Source: Clostridiales bacterium (GTDB lineage: Bacteria; Bacillota; Clostridia; Oscillospirales; Oscillospiraceae). Taken from it: 64,000 nt of DNA. The DNA lies in assembly GCA_014799475.1 (NCBI GenBank), contig JAAVHX010000043.1, positions 18,078 through 82,077 on the forward strand. Direction: 5' to 3'. The notes beneath the pieces are model-generated. The model saw nothing but the letters and a program-made list of their open reading frames with translations, made no database searches and had not been told where the DNA came from. Below, in pieces: positions 16,145 to 26,395 of the stretch (the stretch's first letter is position 1; each line of letters opens with the position of its first letter). A program made the translations under genes and the position numbers.

Positions 16145-17089
16145 ATGAAGCCTATTTCAGTTTTTGACGCCCACTGCGATACCATCTCCCGCTGCTGGCG
16201 TGAGTATGAGGGCCTGGGGCACAACTCCGGGATGATTTCGCTGGAGCGGACGGCGTGCTTTGCCCGGTACTGCCAGTTTTTTGCCCTGTGGACCGCGGAC
16301 GGCTTTACCGGTTATCCGTTGGGAAATGATTCGGTGGAACGGGCTTATCACGCGCTCTTGCGCTGTTTTAAGCACCAAATGGCCTGCAACGCGGACAAGA
16401 TCGTCCAGTGCCGCACGGCCCGGGATGTGGAGCGGGCCCATTGCCAAGGGAAAGCCGCCGCATTCCTGACTGTGGAGGGCGCGGAGCTGCTGGGCTGTGA
16501 CCCGCAAAGGTTGGACCAGGCGGAGGCGGAGGGCGTAGTGGCTATCAACCTGACTTGGAACCATGCCAACGTCTTGTCCGGGTCTCATTGCGACCAGCCC
16601 CACAGAGGATTGTCCGCCGCTGGACGGCAGTTTGTGGAAAAAATGGAAGAGCTGCATATCCTGGCAGACGTGTCCCACCTGTCCGAGGCTGGGTTCTGGG
16701 ATGTGGTCGAAATGGCCCGGCGGCCTATCATTGCCAGCCACTCCAATGCAAAATCTGTGCGGGATCACACAAGGAACTTGACGGATGGGCAAATAAATGC
16801 GATAATAAAAAATCAAGGCGTGATCGGTCTCAATTTCTATCGGGACTTCGTGGGCGGCAGCCGGGATCTGGATATGGTTCGGGCCCACCTGGATCACATC
16901 CTCGAGCTGGGCGGCGCGGCCTGCGTGGCCCTGGGGGGCGACTGGGATGGCTGCGACACCATCGACGCCCTGCCGTCCATTGACAAGCTGAGCTGCTTTT
17001 ATGAGTATCTGCTGTGCCACGGTTATGATGAAACAGTCGTGCGCGACTTGTTTTATAACAATTTAATGAGAGTAGTGAGTCAACGATGA
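16145..17089 (+). CDS. membrane dipeptidase (peptidase M19, renal dipeptidase family)
   Basis: Di-zinc dipeptidase, with a usual length of 310-400 and 314 residues here. Metal-site motifs are FDAHCDTIS near the N-terminus, TVEGAELLG (bridging Glu), DVSHLSEAGFWDV and IIASHSNAKSV (His ligands), and ALGGDWDGCD near the end. The ATG at 16145 is preferred over GTG 16136. It overlaps thrC by ATGA. Confidence 0.9.
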   Translation: MKPISVFDAHCDTISRCWREYEGLGHNSGMISLERTACFARYCQFFALWTADGFTGYPLGNDSVERAYHALLRCFKHQMACNADKIVQCRTARDVERAHCQGKAAAFLTVEGAELLGCDPQRLDQAEAEGVVAINLTWNHANVLSGSHCDQPHRGLSAAGRQFVEKMEELHILADVSHLSEAGFWDVVEMARRPIIASHSNAKSVRDHTRNLTDGQINAIIKNQGVIGLNFYRDFVGGSRDLDMVRAHLDHILELGGAACVALGGDWDGCDTIDALPSIDKLSCFYEYLLCHGYDETVVRDLFYNNLMRVVSQR

Positions 17090-18573
17090 ATTATTTGAGC
17101 ACGAGAAATAAAGACCTGCGTATGAACGCGCCCCAGGCGATCGCCAAAGGGCTGGCGCCGGACGGCGGCCTGATGACTCCGGCGGTGCTGCCCAGGCTGC
17201 CCGCGTCCGCCGTGGAGACCATGAAGGAGATGTCCTACCAGCAGCGGGTGGTGTACATCATGAACAGCTTTTTGGAGGGCTTCTCTGGCTCGGAGCTCAC
17301 CGCCTATGCGGCTGAGGCCTATGGGGGCGGCAGGTTTTCCCATGAGGATGTGGCGCCCGTCCGCAAGCTGGATGACAACACCTATTGCCTGGAGCTGTGG
17401 CATGGGCCCACCTGCGCCTTCAAGGATATGGCGCTTCAGATCCTGCCCCATCTGCTCACCGCGTCCCTGGAGAAGAACGACGAGAAAAAGACGGTGTGCA
17501 TCCTGGTGGCCACCTCCGGCGACACGGGCAAGGCCGCTCTGGAGGGGTTCCGCAACGTGGATAAGACCAAGATCCTTGTGTTTTATCCCAAGGACGGCGT
17601 GTCCGAGATCCAGGAGCTGCAGATGGTCACCCAAGAGGGAGGCAACGTGGGCGTGTGCTCCGTTGTGGGCAATTTCGATGACGCACAGTCCGGGGTCAAG
17701 AAGCTGTTTGCCGACGAGGAGCTGGCCGAGACGTTGGCGGAGCGGGGCTATTTCCTGTCCTCCGCCAACTCGATCAACTGGGGCCGGGTGCTGCCGCAGA
17801 TCGTGTACTACGCCTCCGCTTACTGTGATCTGCTGAAGGCCGAAGCCATTACCAAGGGTCAGGCCATCAATGTGTGCGTACCCACCGGCAATTTCGGCAA
17901 TATCCTGGCGGCATACTACGCCAAGGCCATGGGTATCCCAATTAACAAGCTGATCTGCGCCTCCAACCAGAACAACGTACTCACCGATTTCATCCATACC
18001 GGCTCCTATGACCGCAACCGCACCTTCTATAATACCATCTCGCCCTCGATGGACATCCTCATCTCCAGCAACCTGGAGCGGATGCTCTTCGAACTGTCCG
18101 GCCGGGACGATAAGCTGGTGCGGGAGTATATGTCCCAGTTGGCTGAGTATGGCAGCTACCGGGTGGACAGCTCCATCCGTACCAAGCTTAAGCGGCTGTT
18201 CAGCGCCGGCTGCTGCGATGACCAGCAGACCCAGGCCATGATCGCAAAAATGTGGAACGAGCGGAACTACCTCATCGATCCCCACACCGCCGTAGCGTTC
18301 CATGTGCTGGAAGAGTACCGGGAGGAGAGCGGGGACGACACAGTGACGGTGGTGGTATCCACTGCCAGCCCCTTCAAGTTCTGCGACAGCGTGCTGGACG
18401 CTCTGGGCGTGAAGGAGCACAAGTCCGGGTTGGAGATCCTGGATCAGCTCACCGAAGTGACCGGCGTACCTACCCCGGCGCCCCTGGCGAGGCTCAAGAA
18501 GCGCCGCCGCCGCTTTGACGACACAGTGGACAAGGACGCCATGAAGGGCTGTGTGCTGGACTTTCTGAAGTAA
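17086..18573 (+). CDS. thrC: threonine synthase
   Basis: PLP enzyme converting O-phosphohomoserine to threonine. The 495-residue protein is the long type. It starts YLSTRNKDLRMNAPQAIAKGLAPDGGL, carries the PLP lysine in CAFKDMALQ, the phosphate/substrate segment VATSGDTGKAALEG, NSINWGRVLPQIVYY and PTGNFGNILAAYYAKAMG. Neither homoserine kinase nor dehydrogenase is adjacent. Confidence 0.96.
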   Translation: MNYLSTRNKDLRMNAPQAIAKGLAPDGGLMTPAVLPRLPASAVETMKEMSYQQRVVYIMNSFLEGFSGSELTAYAAEAYGGGRFSHEDVAPVRKLDDNTYCLELWHGPTCAFKDMALQILPHLLTASLEKNDEKKTVCILVATSGDTGKAALEGFRNVDKTKILVFYPKDGVSEIQELQMVTQEGGNVGVCSVVGNFDDAQSGVKKLFADEELAETLAERGYFLSSANSINWGRVLPQIVYYASAYCDLLKAEAITKGQAINVCVPTGNFGNILAAYYAKAMGIPINKLICASNQNNVLTDFIHTGSYDRNRTFYNTISPSMDILISSNLERMLFELSGRDDKLVREYMSQLAEYGSYRVDSSIRTKLKRLFSAGCCDDQQTQAMIAKMWNERNYLIDPHTAVAFHVLEEYREESGDDTVTVVVSTASPFKFCDSVLDALGVKEHKSGLEILDQLTEVTGVPTPAPLARLKKRRRRFDDTVDKDAMKGCVLDFLK

Positions 18574-18584
18574 GAGGTGATGGG

Positions 18585-19274
18585 ATGGCTCTCTATGCCA
18601 TCGGCGATACCCACCTTTCCCTGGGCGCGGACAAGCCCATGGACGTGTTCGGCGGCGGCTGGGACGGCTATGTGGACAAGCTCAGGGAGGGCTTTGCCCC
18701 AGTGGATGACAATGACACAGTGGTGCTGTGCGGCGACCTGTCTTGGGGTATGAGCCTGGAGGAGGCACGGGACGATTTCGCGTTCCTCGACCATGAGCTG
18801 CCGGGGGAGAAGTGGCTGCTCAAGGGCAATCACGACTACTGGTGGAACACCGCCGCCAAGATGAACGCCTTTTTCCAGGCCAACGGATTTGACCGCCTCC
18901 ACATCCTGCACAACAACTGCGCCTTCTATGGGGACACGGCGCTGTGCGGCACCCGGGGATGGTTTTTTGAGGAAAATGGCGCGCCCCAGTGGGAAAAGGT
19001 GTTCAAACGGGAGCTGATCCGGCTGGAGGCATCGCTGAAGGCGGCGGGGGAGAGGGAAAAGCTGTGCTTTCTCCATTATCCGCCCCTGTACCGAGGCTAC
19101 CGCTGCCAGGAGATCATCGATCTGCTGGAGCAGTACCGCGTCACCGTCTGCTGCTATGGCCATCTCCACGGGCCCAGCCACCGGCTGGCCATCGAGGGAA
19201 TGCAGGGATCGGTGGACTACCGCCTGGTGTCCGCGGACTATGTCGGATTTCGTCCAAAAAAAATTTTGGATTAA
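18585..19274 (+). CDS. metallophosphoesterase
   Basis: A calcineurin-like phosphoesterase of 229 residues. The dinuclear metal motifs are IGDTHLSLG (D-x-H), VLCGDLSWGM (GD), LKGNHDYWW (GNHD), CFLHYPPLY (H) and CCYGHLHGPSH (GH-x-H). The substrate is unknown. It begins 11 bp after thrC and is probably co-transcribed. Confidence 0.9.
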   Translation: MALYAIGDTHLSLGADKPMDVFGGGWDGYVDKLREGFAPVDDNDTVVLCGDLSWGMSLEEARDDFAFLDHELPGEKWLLKGNHDYWWNTAAKMNAFFQANGFDRLHILHNNCAFYGDTALCGTRGWFFEENGAPQWEKVFKRELIRLEASLKAAGEREKLCFLHYPPLYRGYRCQEIIDLLEQYRVTVCCYGHLHGPSHRLAIEGMQGSVDYRLVSADYVGFRPKKILD

Positions 19275-19286
19275 GCAAAAAAACAG

Positions 19287-19315
19287 TGGAAATCTCCGCG
19301 CCTATCTGATAGAAT
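19287..19315 (+). promoter_or_regulatory. possible promoter of tig
   Basis: TAGAAT (19310-19315) with TGGAAA 17 bp upstream (19287-19292). The -35 is weak. Confidence 0.45.
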
Positions 19316-19385
19316 AGGTTGGATTATTTAGAAAGAAGGCCCAGCAAGTCTATCCTGAGGCGGGCCAAGCTTGGAGGAACACACC

Positions 19386-20780
19386 ATGAACATCAAGAGC
19401 AACGAGAAAAAAGAGAACAGCACCTATGAACTGGTGGTCGAGGTCGGAGCGGCTGAGTTCCAGGCCGCCATCGACAAGGTCTACAACCGCCAGAAGAACC
19501 GCATCAACATCCCCGGCTTCCGTAAGGGCAAGGCTCCCCGGAAGATGGTGGAAAAGATGTATGGCGCTGAGATTTTCTATGAGGACGCCATCTCCCTGGC
19601 CTATCCTGACGCTTACGAGGAGGCGCTGAAAGAAGCGGGCATCGACCCCGTGGCCTATCCGCAGCTGGAGGTACTGGATGTCAGCGCCGACGGCTTCACC
19701 TTCAAGGCCACCGTCACCGTCAAGCCCGAGGCGTCCATCAAGGACTATAAGGGCCTGCCTGTGGCCAAGCCGGAGGTAAAGGTGTCCGCCGCCGACGTGA
19801 AGGCGGAGCTGAAGCCTTACATCGACCGGGCTTCCCGCCTGGTAAGCGTGGAGCGCAAGGCCAAGAAGGGCGACACCGCGGTCATCGACTTTGAGGGCTT
19901 CAAGGACGGCGTGCCCTTCCAGGGCGGCAAGGGCGAGAATTACAGCCTGGAGCTGGGCTCCGGTTCCTTTGTCCCCGGTTTTGAGGAGCAGGTCATCGGC
20001 ATGAAGGCCGGCGATGAGAAGGATCTGGACATCACCTTCCCAGAGAACTATACCCCCGAGCTGGCCGGCGCCCAGGTGGTGTTCAAGGTCAAGGTCCACG
20101 AGGTGAAGGAGAAGCAGGAGCCCGAGGTGGACGATGAGTTTGCCAAGGACGTGTCCGAATTTGAAACCCTGGACGAGTTCAAGAAGGACCTGGGCGACAA
20201 GCTGAAGGCCCGCCGCCAGGAGCAGGCTGACCGGGATTTTGAGACCGCCGTCATCGACGCCCTCATCGAGAAGCTGGAGTGCGATGTGCCCCAGGCCATG
20301 ATCGACTACCGGGCGGACAAGATGCTGGAGGACTACGCCAACCGCATTCAGAGCCAGGGTATCGGCTTTGAGGATTATCTGCGGATGATGGGCCTGTCCA
20401 TGGACGATATGCGCGCCCAGTCCAAGACCGCCGCCGACCGCAACGTGCGCAGCGACCTGGCGCTGGAGGCCGTGGCCGCCGCCGAGGGCATTGAGGTGAC
20501 CGAAGCCGAAGTGGACGAGGAGATCGCCAAGCTGGCCGAGCAGTACAGCATGGAGGCGGACAAGGTCCGTGCCGTCATCAAGGACGAGGATCTGCGCCAT
20601 GATCTGTCCGTCCGCAAGGCGCTGGAGCTGGTGAAATCTTCCGCTAAGAAGCCTGCGAAGAAGGCCGAGAAGGCGGAGGACAAGGAAGAGAAGGCGGAAA
20701 AGAAAACTGCCAAGAAGACGGAAAAGACCGGCGAAAAGGCGGAGAAAAAGACTTCCAAGGCCAAGAAAACTGAGGAATAA
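19386..20780 (+). CDS. tig: trigger factor (ribosome-associated chaperone/PPIase)
   Basis: The 464-residue protein has the ribosome-binding domain with the signature GFRKGKAPRKMVEKMYG (~residues 45-60), an FKBP-type PPIase domain (GDTAVIDFEGFKDGVPFQGG to VFKVKVHEVKEKQEPEVDD), and the C-terminal substrate-cradle helices. The last ~45 residues are a Lys/Glu/Ala low-complexity tail (KKAEKAEDKEEKAEKK) that the standard family lacks or has shorter. ATG 19386 follows GGAGG by 8 nt. It heads the tig-clpP-clpX-lon proteostasis block. Confidence 0.96.
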   Translation: MNIKSNEKKENSTYELVVEVGAAEFQAAIDKVYNRQKNRINIPGFRKGKAPRKMVEKMYGAEIFYEDAISLAYPDAYEEALKEAGIDPVAYPQLEVLDVSADGFTFKATVTVKPEASIKDYKGLPVAKPEVKVSAADVKAELKPYIDRASRLVSVERKAKKGDTAVIDFEGFKDGVPFQGGKGENYSLELGSGSFVPGFEEQVIGMKAGDEKDLDITFPENYTPELAGAQVVFKVKVHEVKEKQEPEVDDEFAKDVSEFETLDEFKKDLGDKLKARRQEQADRDFETAVIDALIEKLECDVPQAMIDYRADKMLEDYANRIQSQGIGFEDYLRMMGLSMDDMRAQSKTAADRNVRSDLALEAVAAAEGIEVTEAEVDEEIAKLAEQYSMEADKVRAVIKDEDLRHDLSVRKALELVKSSAKKPAKKAEKAEDKEEKAEKKTAKKTEKTGEKAEKKTSKAKKTEE

Positions 20781-20895
20781 GCATACTGCGTTCCTTTTCT
20801 GGGAGAGGGAGGGAATAACCGCCGGCGCATGATGGGTATAATAACCGGCGCCGATCAAAATCGGATTCCCCCATCTGAAAGGAGAAGCATTTATT

Positions 20896-21477
20896 ATGAG
20901 TTTAGTTCCATATGTAGTTGAACAGACCAGCCGGGGTGAGCGCTCGTACGATATCTTTTCCCGGCTGCTCAATGACCGCATCGTGTTTTTGGGCGAGGAG
21001 GTCAACGCCACCACGGCGTCTCTGGTAGTCGCCCAGCTGCTCTACCTGGAGGCCCAGGACCCGGATAAGGACATCCAGTTCTATATCAACAGCCCCGGCG
21101 GCTCCGTCACCGATGGCATGGCCATTTACGACACCATGCAGTACATCAAGTGTGATGTGTCCACCATCTGCGTGGGCATGGCCGCGTCCATGGGCGCGTT
21201 CCTGCTGTCTGCCGGCGCCAAGGGTAAGCGCATGGCTCTGCCCAACGCCGAGATCATGATCCACCAGCCCTCCGCCGGCACCCAAGGCCAGATTACCGAC
21301 ATGGCCATCCACCTGAAGCGGCTGGAGATCATCAAGAAACGGATGAATGTTATCCTGGCCGGCAACTGCGGAAAAAGCGTGGAGCAGGTGACTGCCGACT
21401 GTGAGCGAGACAATTTTATGACTGCCGAGGAGGCCCTGGAGTACGGCCTGATCGACAAGATCATCACCAATCGTTGA
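20896..21477 (+). CDS. clpP: ATP-dependent Clp protease proteolytic subunit
   Basis: Tetradecameric serine protease partner of ClpX. The 193-residue product shows [21 protein letters not shown], the catalytic Ser in [14 protein letters not shown], the catalytic His in [12 protein letters not shown], and the Asp in [19 protein letters not shown]. The upstream gap holds a TATAAT at 20837-20842 without a clear -35. I saw no CtsR heptad repeat. Confidence 0.98.
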   Translation: MSLVPYVVEQTSRGERSYDIFSRLLNDRIVFLGEEVNATTASLVVAQLLYLEAQDPDKDIQFYINSPGGSVTDGMAIYDTMQYIKCDVSTICVGMAASMGAFLLSAGAKGKRMALPNAEIMIHQPSAGTQGQITDMAIHLKRLEIIKKRMNVILAGNCGKSVEQVTADCERDNFMTAEEALEYGLIDKIITNR

Positions 21478-21542
21478 GTGAGCTGAAGAGCGGGGACAAG
21501 GCCTCCGCTCTTTGGCCTTTCCCTGAAAGGAAGAACCATAAT

Positions 21543-22859
21543 ATGGCAAGAGATGACTACAAATCGGTGCGCTGCTCCTTTTGCGGCAAGCATCAGGAGC
21601 AGGTGGAACGGATCATCGCCGGCCCAGGCGCCTATATCTGCAACGAGTGCGTCCACCTGTGCCTGAGCGTCCTGGGGGAGAACTACGATGACGACCGGGC
21701 GGATATGCCGGACATCCCTGATGTGATCCCCACGCCCAAAGAGATGGTGGCCGTGCTGGACGAGTATATTATTGGTCAAGACAGCGCCAAGGTAGCCCTT
21801 TCGGTGGCGGTATACAACCACTACAAACGCATCTATTTTGGCGGCGGGGACAATGTGGAGCTGCAAAAGAGCAACATCCTCATGATCGGCCCCACGGGCT
21901 GCGGCAAAACTCTGTTTGCCCAGACCCTGGCCCGTATACTCAAGGTGCCCTTCGCCATCGCTGACGCCACCACTCTCACCGAAGCGGGCTACGTGGGCGA
22001 TGATGTGGAGAATATCCTGCTGCGCCTGGTACAGGCCGCTGACTACGACATCGAGCTGGCCCAGCGGGGTATCATCTATGTGGACGAGATCGACAAGATT
22101 GCCCGCAAGAGCGAGAACACCTCCATCACCCGTGACGTGTCCGGCGAAGGGGTGCAGCAGGCCCTGCTGAAAATCCTGGAGGGCACTGTGGCCAACGTGC
22201 CGCCCCAGGGTGGGCGCAAGCATCCCCATCAGGAATTTTTGCAGATCGACACCAAAAACATCCTGTTCATCTGCGGCGGCGCCTTCGATGGGCTGGACAA
22301 GATCATTGAGCGTCGGCTGGATCAAAAGGCCATCGGGTTTGGCGCGGACGTCAAGACATCGGCGGAACGGGAGAAGGAGGACGCGCTCAAGGCTGTTCAG
22401 CCTCATGATCTGCTGAAATTCGGCATCATCCCGGAGCTGGTGGGCCGCCTCCCCATCATTACGACCTTGAAGGCCCTCGACCGGGAGCAGTTGGTGCGCA
22501 TTCTTACCGAGCCGAAAAATGCCTTGGTGAAGCAGTATAAGTGCCTGCTGGACTATGACAATGTGGAGCTGGAGTTTACTCCCGAGGCGCTGGACGCCGC
22601 CGCGGACAAGGCGCTGGAGCGCAAGATCGGTGCCCGCGGCCTGCGGGCGGTGCTGGAGGAGGTCATGACGCCCGTCATGTACGACGCCCCCTCTGATCAG
22701 AGCATCGCCAAGGTGACTGTTACGGCCGAAGCCATCAATGGCGAGGCCGAGCCTGAGATCGTGCGTCAGGAGGGCCGTCCCGCGCGGCCCAGGCTGGGTG
22801 CGGCTGCGCTGCGCACAGAGAAAGGCGGACAGGCGCCCCCCCGAGGGAACGTATCCTGA
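21543..22859 (+). CDS. clpX: ATP-dependent Clp protease ATP-binding subunit ClpX
   Basis: AAA+ unfoldase that feeds ClpP. The 438-residue product starts at ATG 21543 ([19 protein letters not shown]) with the N-terminal zinc domain (CSFC...CNEC). It continues with Walker [16 protein letters not shown], Walker [13 protein letters not shown], the pore loop GYVGDD, the RKH-like [10 protein letters not shown] and sensor 2 [12 protein letters not shown]. The tail after the last helix is a Pro/Arg/Gly-rich extension of ~30 residues. Confidence 0.97.
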   Translation: MARDDYKSVRCSFCGKHQEQVERIIAGPGAYICNECVHLCLSVLGENYDDDRADMPDIPDVIPTPKEMVAVLDEYIIGQDSAKVALSVAVYNHYKRIYFGGGDNVELQKSNILMIGPTGCGKTLFAQTLARILKVPFAIADATTLTEAGYVGDDVENILLRLVQAADYDIELAQRGIIYVDEIDKIARKSENTSITRDVSGEGVQQALLKILEGTVANVPPQGGRKHPHQEFLQIDTKNILFICGGAFDGLDKIIERRLDQKAIGFGADVKTSAEREKEDALKAVQPHDLLKFGIIPELVGRLPIITTLKALDREQLVRILTEPKNALVKQYKCLLDYDNVELEFTPEALDAAADKALERKIGARGLRAVLEEVMTPVMYDAPSDQSIAKVTVTAEAINGEAEPEIVRQEGRPARPRLGAAALRTEKGGQAPPRGNVS

Positions 22860-22933
22860 ACCATCTGGCAAGCGCCGCTGCCGGTTTTTCCCCATCCGGC
22901 AGCGGTGCCAGCAATCGAACAATGAGTTGCTTT

Positions 22934-22959
22934 GGGGCGGGCGGAGGCCCGCCCCTTTT
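22934..22959 (+). terminator. terminator between clpX and lon
   Basis: GGGGCGGG, 6-nt loop, CCCGCCCC-TTTT. A second large hairpin (22865-22911, CTGGCA...TGCCAG with CCGCTGCCGG/CCGGCAGCGG) precedes it. lon starts 25 bp later, so readthrough or a promoter in the gap must serve lon. Confidence 0.75.
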
Positions 22960-22983
22960 CAGTACGGAAAGGAGTGACCCCTC

Positions 22984-25404
22984 ATGACAGATATGCGGAC
23001 AGACGGATCAACGACGGTAACCATCCCTGTCCTGGCCCTGCGGGGGCTGACCGTATTCCCCCAGCTGATGCTTCACTTTGATGTGGGCCGTGCCGCCTCC
23101 ATCCAGGCGCTGGAAGAGGCCATGGGGGAAAATAAAGCGATATTCCTGGTGACTCAGCGGGATCTGACTGTGGAAAATCCCTCCCAGAACGACCTGTACG
23201 CCATCGGAACTGTGGCTGACGTGAAACAGATCCTGCGCCTGCCGGAGAGCGGCGTCCGGGTGATGGTAGAGGGACGCGGCCGGGGACGCCTCCTGCGGCT
23301 TTCCGCCACGGAACCGTATCTTACGGCGGAGGTGGAATGCCTGGCGGAACTGCCTTCGCCCAAGGGTAATTCGTCTCGGACAGAAGCCGCCATCCGGCAG
23401 ATCTATAATCAAATGGAGCGGTACACCGAGCTGTCCGACCGAGTGGCTCCGGAGACTTACCTGAAGCTCCTGGCCAGCAACGATCCGGGCTATATCGCCG
23501 ACTATGCCGCCCAGAATCTGCCCCTTCGGTTTGAGGACAAGCAGGCCGTGCTGGAAGAACTGCGGCCCGCGCGCCGGTTGGATCGCCTGTGCCGTATCCT
23601 GGGCAGGGAAGTAGAGATACTGGAAGTAGAGAGCGAGCTGGCCGCCAAGGTCCACGAGCAGATCAGCGCCAGCCAGCGGGATTATTTTCTGAGGGAGCAG
23701 CTTCGGGTCATCCAGCGTGAACTGGGAGACGGAGATGAGGACAACGAGATTACCGAGTACCGCCGCCGGATCACGCAGGCCAAGCTACCCAATGAGGTGA
23801 GGGATAAGCTGCTCAAAGAGGTGAAGCACCTGGAAAAGCAGCCTTATGGCTCCTCGGAGGCGGCGGTGATCCGCACTTATCTGGATAGCTGCCTGGAGCT
23901 GCCCTGGCAGGTGAAAACGAAAGAACGGGTGAGCGTCACAGCGGTCTCCAAAGCGCTGGACGCGGATCATTATGGCCTTGAAAAGGTGAAGGAACGCATC
24001 CTGGAGTTTGTGGCGGTCAAGCAGCTGTCGCCTGAGCTGAAAGGCCAGATCATCTGCCTGGTGGGCCCGCCGGGGGTGGGGAAAACTTCCATCGCTATGA
24101 GCGTGGCCCGTGCCATGAACCGCAAGCTTGCCCGCATCTCCCTGGGCGGCATCCGGGACGAGGCGGATATCCGGGGTCACCGCAAGACCTATGTGGGGGC
24201 CATGCCGGGCCGGATCATTGCCGGCATCAAGCAGGCGGGCAGCGCCAATCCGGTGCTGCTGCTGGACGAGATCGACAAGGTGGGCAGCGACCACCGGGGG
24301 GATCCGGCGGCGGCGCTGCTGGAGGTGCTGGACAGCGAGCAGAACAGTACCTTCCGGGACCACTATCTAGAGCTGCCGTTTGACTTGTCCGATGTGATGT
24401 TCATTACCACCGCCAATACCACGGATACCGTGCCCCGTCCACTGCTGGACCGCATGGAGGTCATCGAGCTGCCCAGCTACACGGATAAGGAGAAGCAGCA
24501 GATCGCGAAGCACTATCTGCTGCCTCGTCAGCTGAAGCGCCATGGGCTGACGCGGGCCCAGCTCAAGATCAGCGACGCCGGGATCGAGGCGCTGATCGCC
24601 GGGTACACCAAGGAGTCGGGTGTGCGTCTGCTGGAGCGGAAGCTGGCGGCCTTGTGCCGAAAGGGCGCGATGCAAATCGTGCAAAAAAGTGTAAAGCGAA
24701 TTAACATTACAGAATTGAATTTACAAGAGTTTTTGGGCCCACGTCGCTATCTGGAGGAGAAGCCTGTCCAGGAGCCTCTAGTGGGTGTGGTCAACGGTTT
24801 GGCCTGGACCTCTGTGGGCGGCGAGATCCTGGAGGTGGAGGTCAACGTAGTCCCGGGCACAGGCAAGGTAGTCCTCACGGGCAATCTGGGTGATGTGATG
24901 AAGGAGTCGGCTAAGGCGGCGCTGTCCTATATCCGTAGCCGCGCGGCTCAGCTGGGGGTAGATCCGGAATTTCACAGCACAAAGGACATTCACGTCCATT
25001 TCCCCGAGGGCGCGGTACCCAAAGACGGGCCCTCTGCCGGAATTGCCATCGTTACCGCGATGGTTTCCGCGCTCACCGGCATACCGGTGCGGAGAGATGT
25101 GGCCATGACAGGGGAAATCACTCTCCGGGGCCGGGTGCTGGCCATTGGCGGTCTGCGGGAAAAAACAATGGGCGCCCTGCGGGGCGGGATGTCAACTGTC
25201 ATCATTCCGGCGGACAACGGTAAGGATCTGGAGGATATTGACCAAACCGTGCGAAAGTCACTCACTTTTGTGCAGGTTCATCAGGCGGATGAAGTGCTAG
25301 CTCAAGCACTGACAAGTAATTTGCCTATACAGATAGATGCTGCTCCTCGTCAGTCGCCAGAGACGCCGTGCGCTGTGGGCCACGCTGTTAATCTGCGCCA
25401 ATGA
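22984..25404 (+). CDS. lon: ATP-dependent protease Lon (LonA)
   Basis: The 806-residue protease has an N-terminal substrate domain ([20 protein letters not shown]), coiled coil, AAA+ module (Walker [19 protein letters not shown], Walker [16 protein letters not shown], arginine finger region) and a C-terminal Ser-Lys protease domain with [14 protein letters not shown] (catalytic Ser) and [12 protein letters not shown] (catalytic Lys). AAAGGAG precedes ATG 22984. It is followed by engB, a lon-engB order also found in B. subtilis. Confidence 0.98.
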   Translation: MTDMRTDGSTTVTIPVLALRGLTVFPQLMLHFDVGRAASIQALEEAMGENKAIFLVTQRDLTVENPSQNDLYAIGTVADVKQILRLPESGVRVMVEGRGRGRLLRLSATEPYLTAEVECLAELPSPKGNSSRTEAAIRQIYNQMERYTELSDRVAPETYLKLLASNDPGYIADYAAQNLPLRFEDKQAVLEELRPARRLDRLCRILGREVEILEVESELAAKVHEQISASQRDYFLREQLRVIQRELGDGDEDNEITEYRRRITQAKLPNEVRDKLLKEVKHLEKQPYGSSEAAVIRTYLDSCLELPWQVKTKERVSVTAVSKALDADHYGLEKVKERILEFVAVKQLSPELKGQIICLVGPPGVGKTSIAMSVARAMNRKLARISLGGIRDEADIRGHRKTYVGAMPGRIIAGIKQAGSANPVLLLDEIDKVGSDHRGDPAAALLEVLDSEQNSTFRDHYLELPFDLSDVMFITTANTTDTVPRPLLDRMEVIELPSYTDKEKQQIAKHYLLPRQLKRHGLTRAQLKISDAGIEALIAGYTKESGVRLLERKLAALCRKGAMQIVQKSVKRINITELNLQEFLGPRRYLEEKPVQEPLVGVVNGLAWTSVGGEILEVEVNVVPGTGKVVLTGNLGDVMKESAKAALSYIRSRAAQLGVDPEFHSTKDIHVHFPEGAVPKDGPSAGIAIVTAMVSALTGIPVRRDVAMTGEITLRGRVLAIGGLREKTMGALRGGMSTVIIPADNGKDLEDIDQTVRKSLTFVQVHQADEVLAQALTSNLPIQIDAAPRQSPETPCAVGHAVNLRQ

Positions 25405-25414
25405 GGGAATGCCC

Positions 25415-26005
25415 ATGACGGTAAATTGGAATATGGCGGAATTTATCCGTTCGGCGGCCAAGCCAGCGGACTTTCCCCGGGACGGGCTGCCCCAGGTGGT
25501 GTTTGCCGGGAGGTCGAATGTGGGTAAGTCATCGGTGATCAACCGGCTGCTCAACCGCAAGAATTTTGCCCGTGTGGGCTCCGCGCCCGGTAAGACCACC
25601 CACATTAACTATTTTTGCATTGACCAAAAGCTGTATCTGGTGGATCTGCCCGGTTATGGCTACGCCAAGGTATCCAAGCAGGAGCGAGAGCGTTGGGGGA
25701 GACTGATCGAGGCGTGGTTTGCCGATACCCAGCGGATGGCTCTGGGTGTGCTCATTGTGGACGCTCGGCATAAACCTACAGCGGACGACTGCACCATGGC
25801 TCAGGTGTTTTTGAGCTCGGAGCGCCCGTTCCTTGTGGTGGCCAATAAGCTGGACAAACTGAAAAAGAGCGAGATCGAGGGCAACGCGCAGTTGATCCGC
25901 GATACGCTTGCCCTGCCGGATGCCGTGCCCCTGATCCTGTTTTCCGCGGAAAAAGGAGAGGGGAAGCAGGAACTTGTGGGAGGAATCCTGAAGCATTTGG
26001 AGTAA
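25415..26005 (+). CDS. engB: ribosome biogenesis GTP-binding protein EngB/YsxC
   Basis: GTPase for 50S assembly. It shows P-loop FAGRSNVGKSSVINRLLNRK, G2 PGKTTHINYF, G3 LVDLPGYGYAKVSKQER, G4 VANKLDKLKKSE and G5 LFSAEKGEGKQEL. ATG 25415 lies 8 nt after TGAGGGA and 11 bp beyond the lon stop; ATG 25409 is an alternative. 196 residues. Confidence 0.95.
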   Translation: MTVNWNMAEFIRSAAKPADFPRDGLPQVVFAGRSNVGKSSVINRLLNRKNFARVGSAPGKTTHINYFCIDQKLYLVDLPGYGYAKVSKQERERWGRLIEAWFADTQRMALGVLIVDARHKPTADDCTMAQVFLSSERPFLVVANKLDKLKKSEIEGNAQLIRDTLALPDAVPLILFSAEKGEGKQELVGGILKHLE

Positions 26006-26073
26006 AAAAATGGGGATACGCAGCTGTCTTAGCTTGATAGCATTGGGAAAAATATTGCCATGATTTAGGCGCT

Positions 26074-26106
26074 AACCGGCGGGTAAATATGCCCGCCGGT
26101 TTTTTT
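26074..26106 (+). terminator. rho-independent terminator of the lon-engB unit
   Basis: AACCGGCGGG, 8-nt loop, CCCGCCGGT followed by seven T. Confidence 0.9.
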
Positions 26107-26128
26107 GCGGAAAACTTTGCAAAAAGGG

Positions 26129-26156
26129 TTGACAAACCGCAATGTTTTGGTATAAT
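26129..26156 (+). promoter_or_regulatory. promoter of tRNA-Gln
   Basis: TTGACA (26129-26134), 16 bp, TATAAT (26151-26156). Confidence 0.8.
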
Positions 26157-26184
26157 AACCTAGGTCGCTTGAGAGCGGCGATAT

Positions 26185-26258
26185 AGCGGATTAGTGTAAT
26201 GGTAGCACACCAGACTCTGACTCTGTTTGTGAGGGTTCGAATCCTTCATCCGCTGCCA
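26185..26258 (+). tRNA. tRNA-Gln (anticodon CTG)
   Basis: 74 nt including encoded CCA. AGCGGAT pairs with ATCCGCT. The anticodon loop CTCTGAC presents CTG, and the T-loop is GTTCGAATC. The first pair of the anticodon stem is mismatched (C27-T43). Confidence 0.88.
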
Positions 26259-26260
26259 AG

Positions 26261-26297
26261 AGAACACCGCAACATACAGTTGCGGTGTTCTTTTTTT
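26261..26297 (+). terminator. terminator of tRNA-Gln
   Basis: AGAACACCGCAA, 7-nt loop, TTGCGGTGTTCT, T-run. Confidence 0.92.
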
Positions 26298-26327
26298 GTG
26301 AATACTTCGGATTTTTTCAGCAAACAC

Positions 26328-26356
26328 TTGCAAACTGCTGTCATATTGGGTATACT
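26328..26356 (+). promoter_or_regulatory. promoter of the DUF1858 gene
   Basis: TTGCAA (26328-26333), 17 bp, TATACT (26351-26356), 40 bp before the start codon. Confidence 0.75.
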
Positions 26357-26395
26357 ATATTCGTTCGACAAAAACTGCAAGGAGGCTATCCGAAC

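Noticed and set aside
17080..18420. 446-codon minus-strand open frame
   Set aside because: Antisense of thrC; no recognisable domain.
20780..20895. CtsR operator before clpP
   Set aside because: No tandem GGTCAAA-type heptads are present.
19350..21014. 554-codon minus-strand open frame
   Set aside because: Antisense of tig/clpP with Leu/His/Gly-rich composition typical of shadow frames.
21126..22922. 598-codon minus-strand open frame
   Set aside because: Antisense of clpP/clpX; no motifs.
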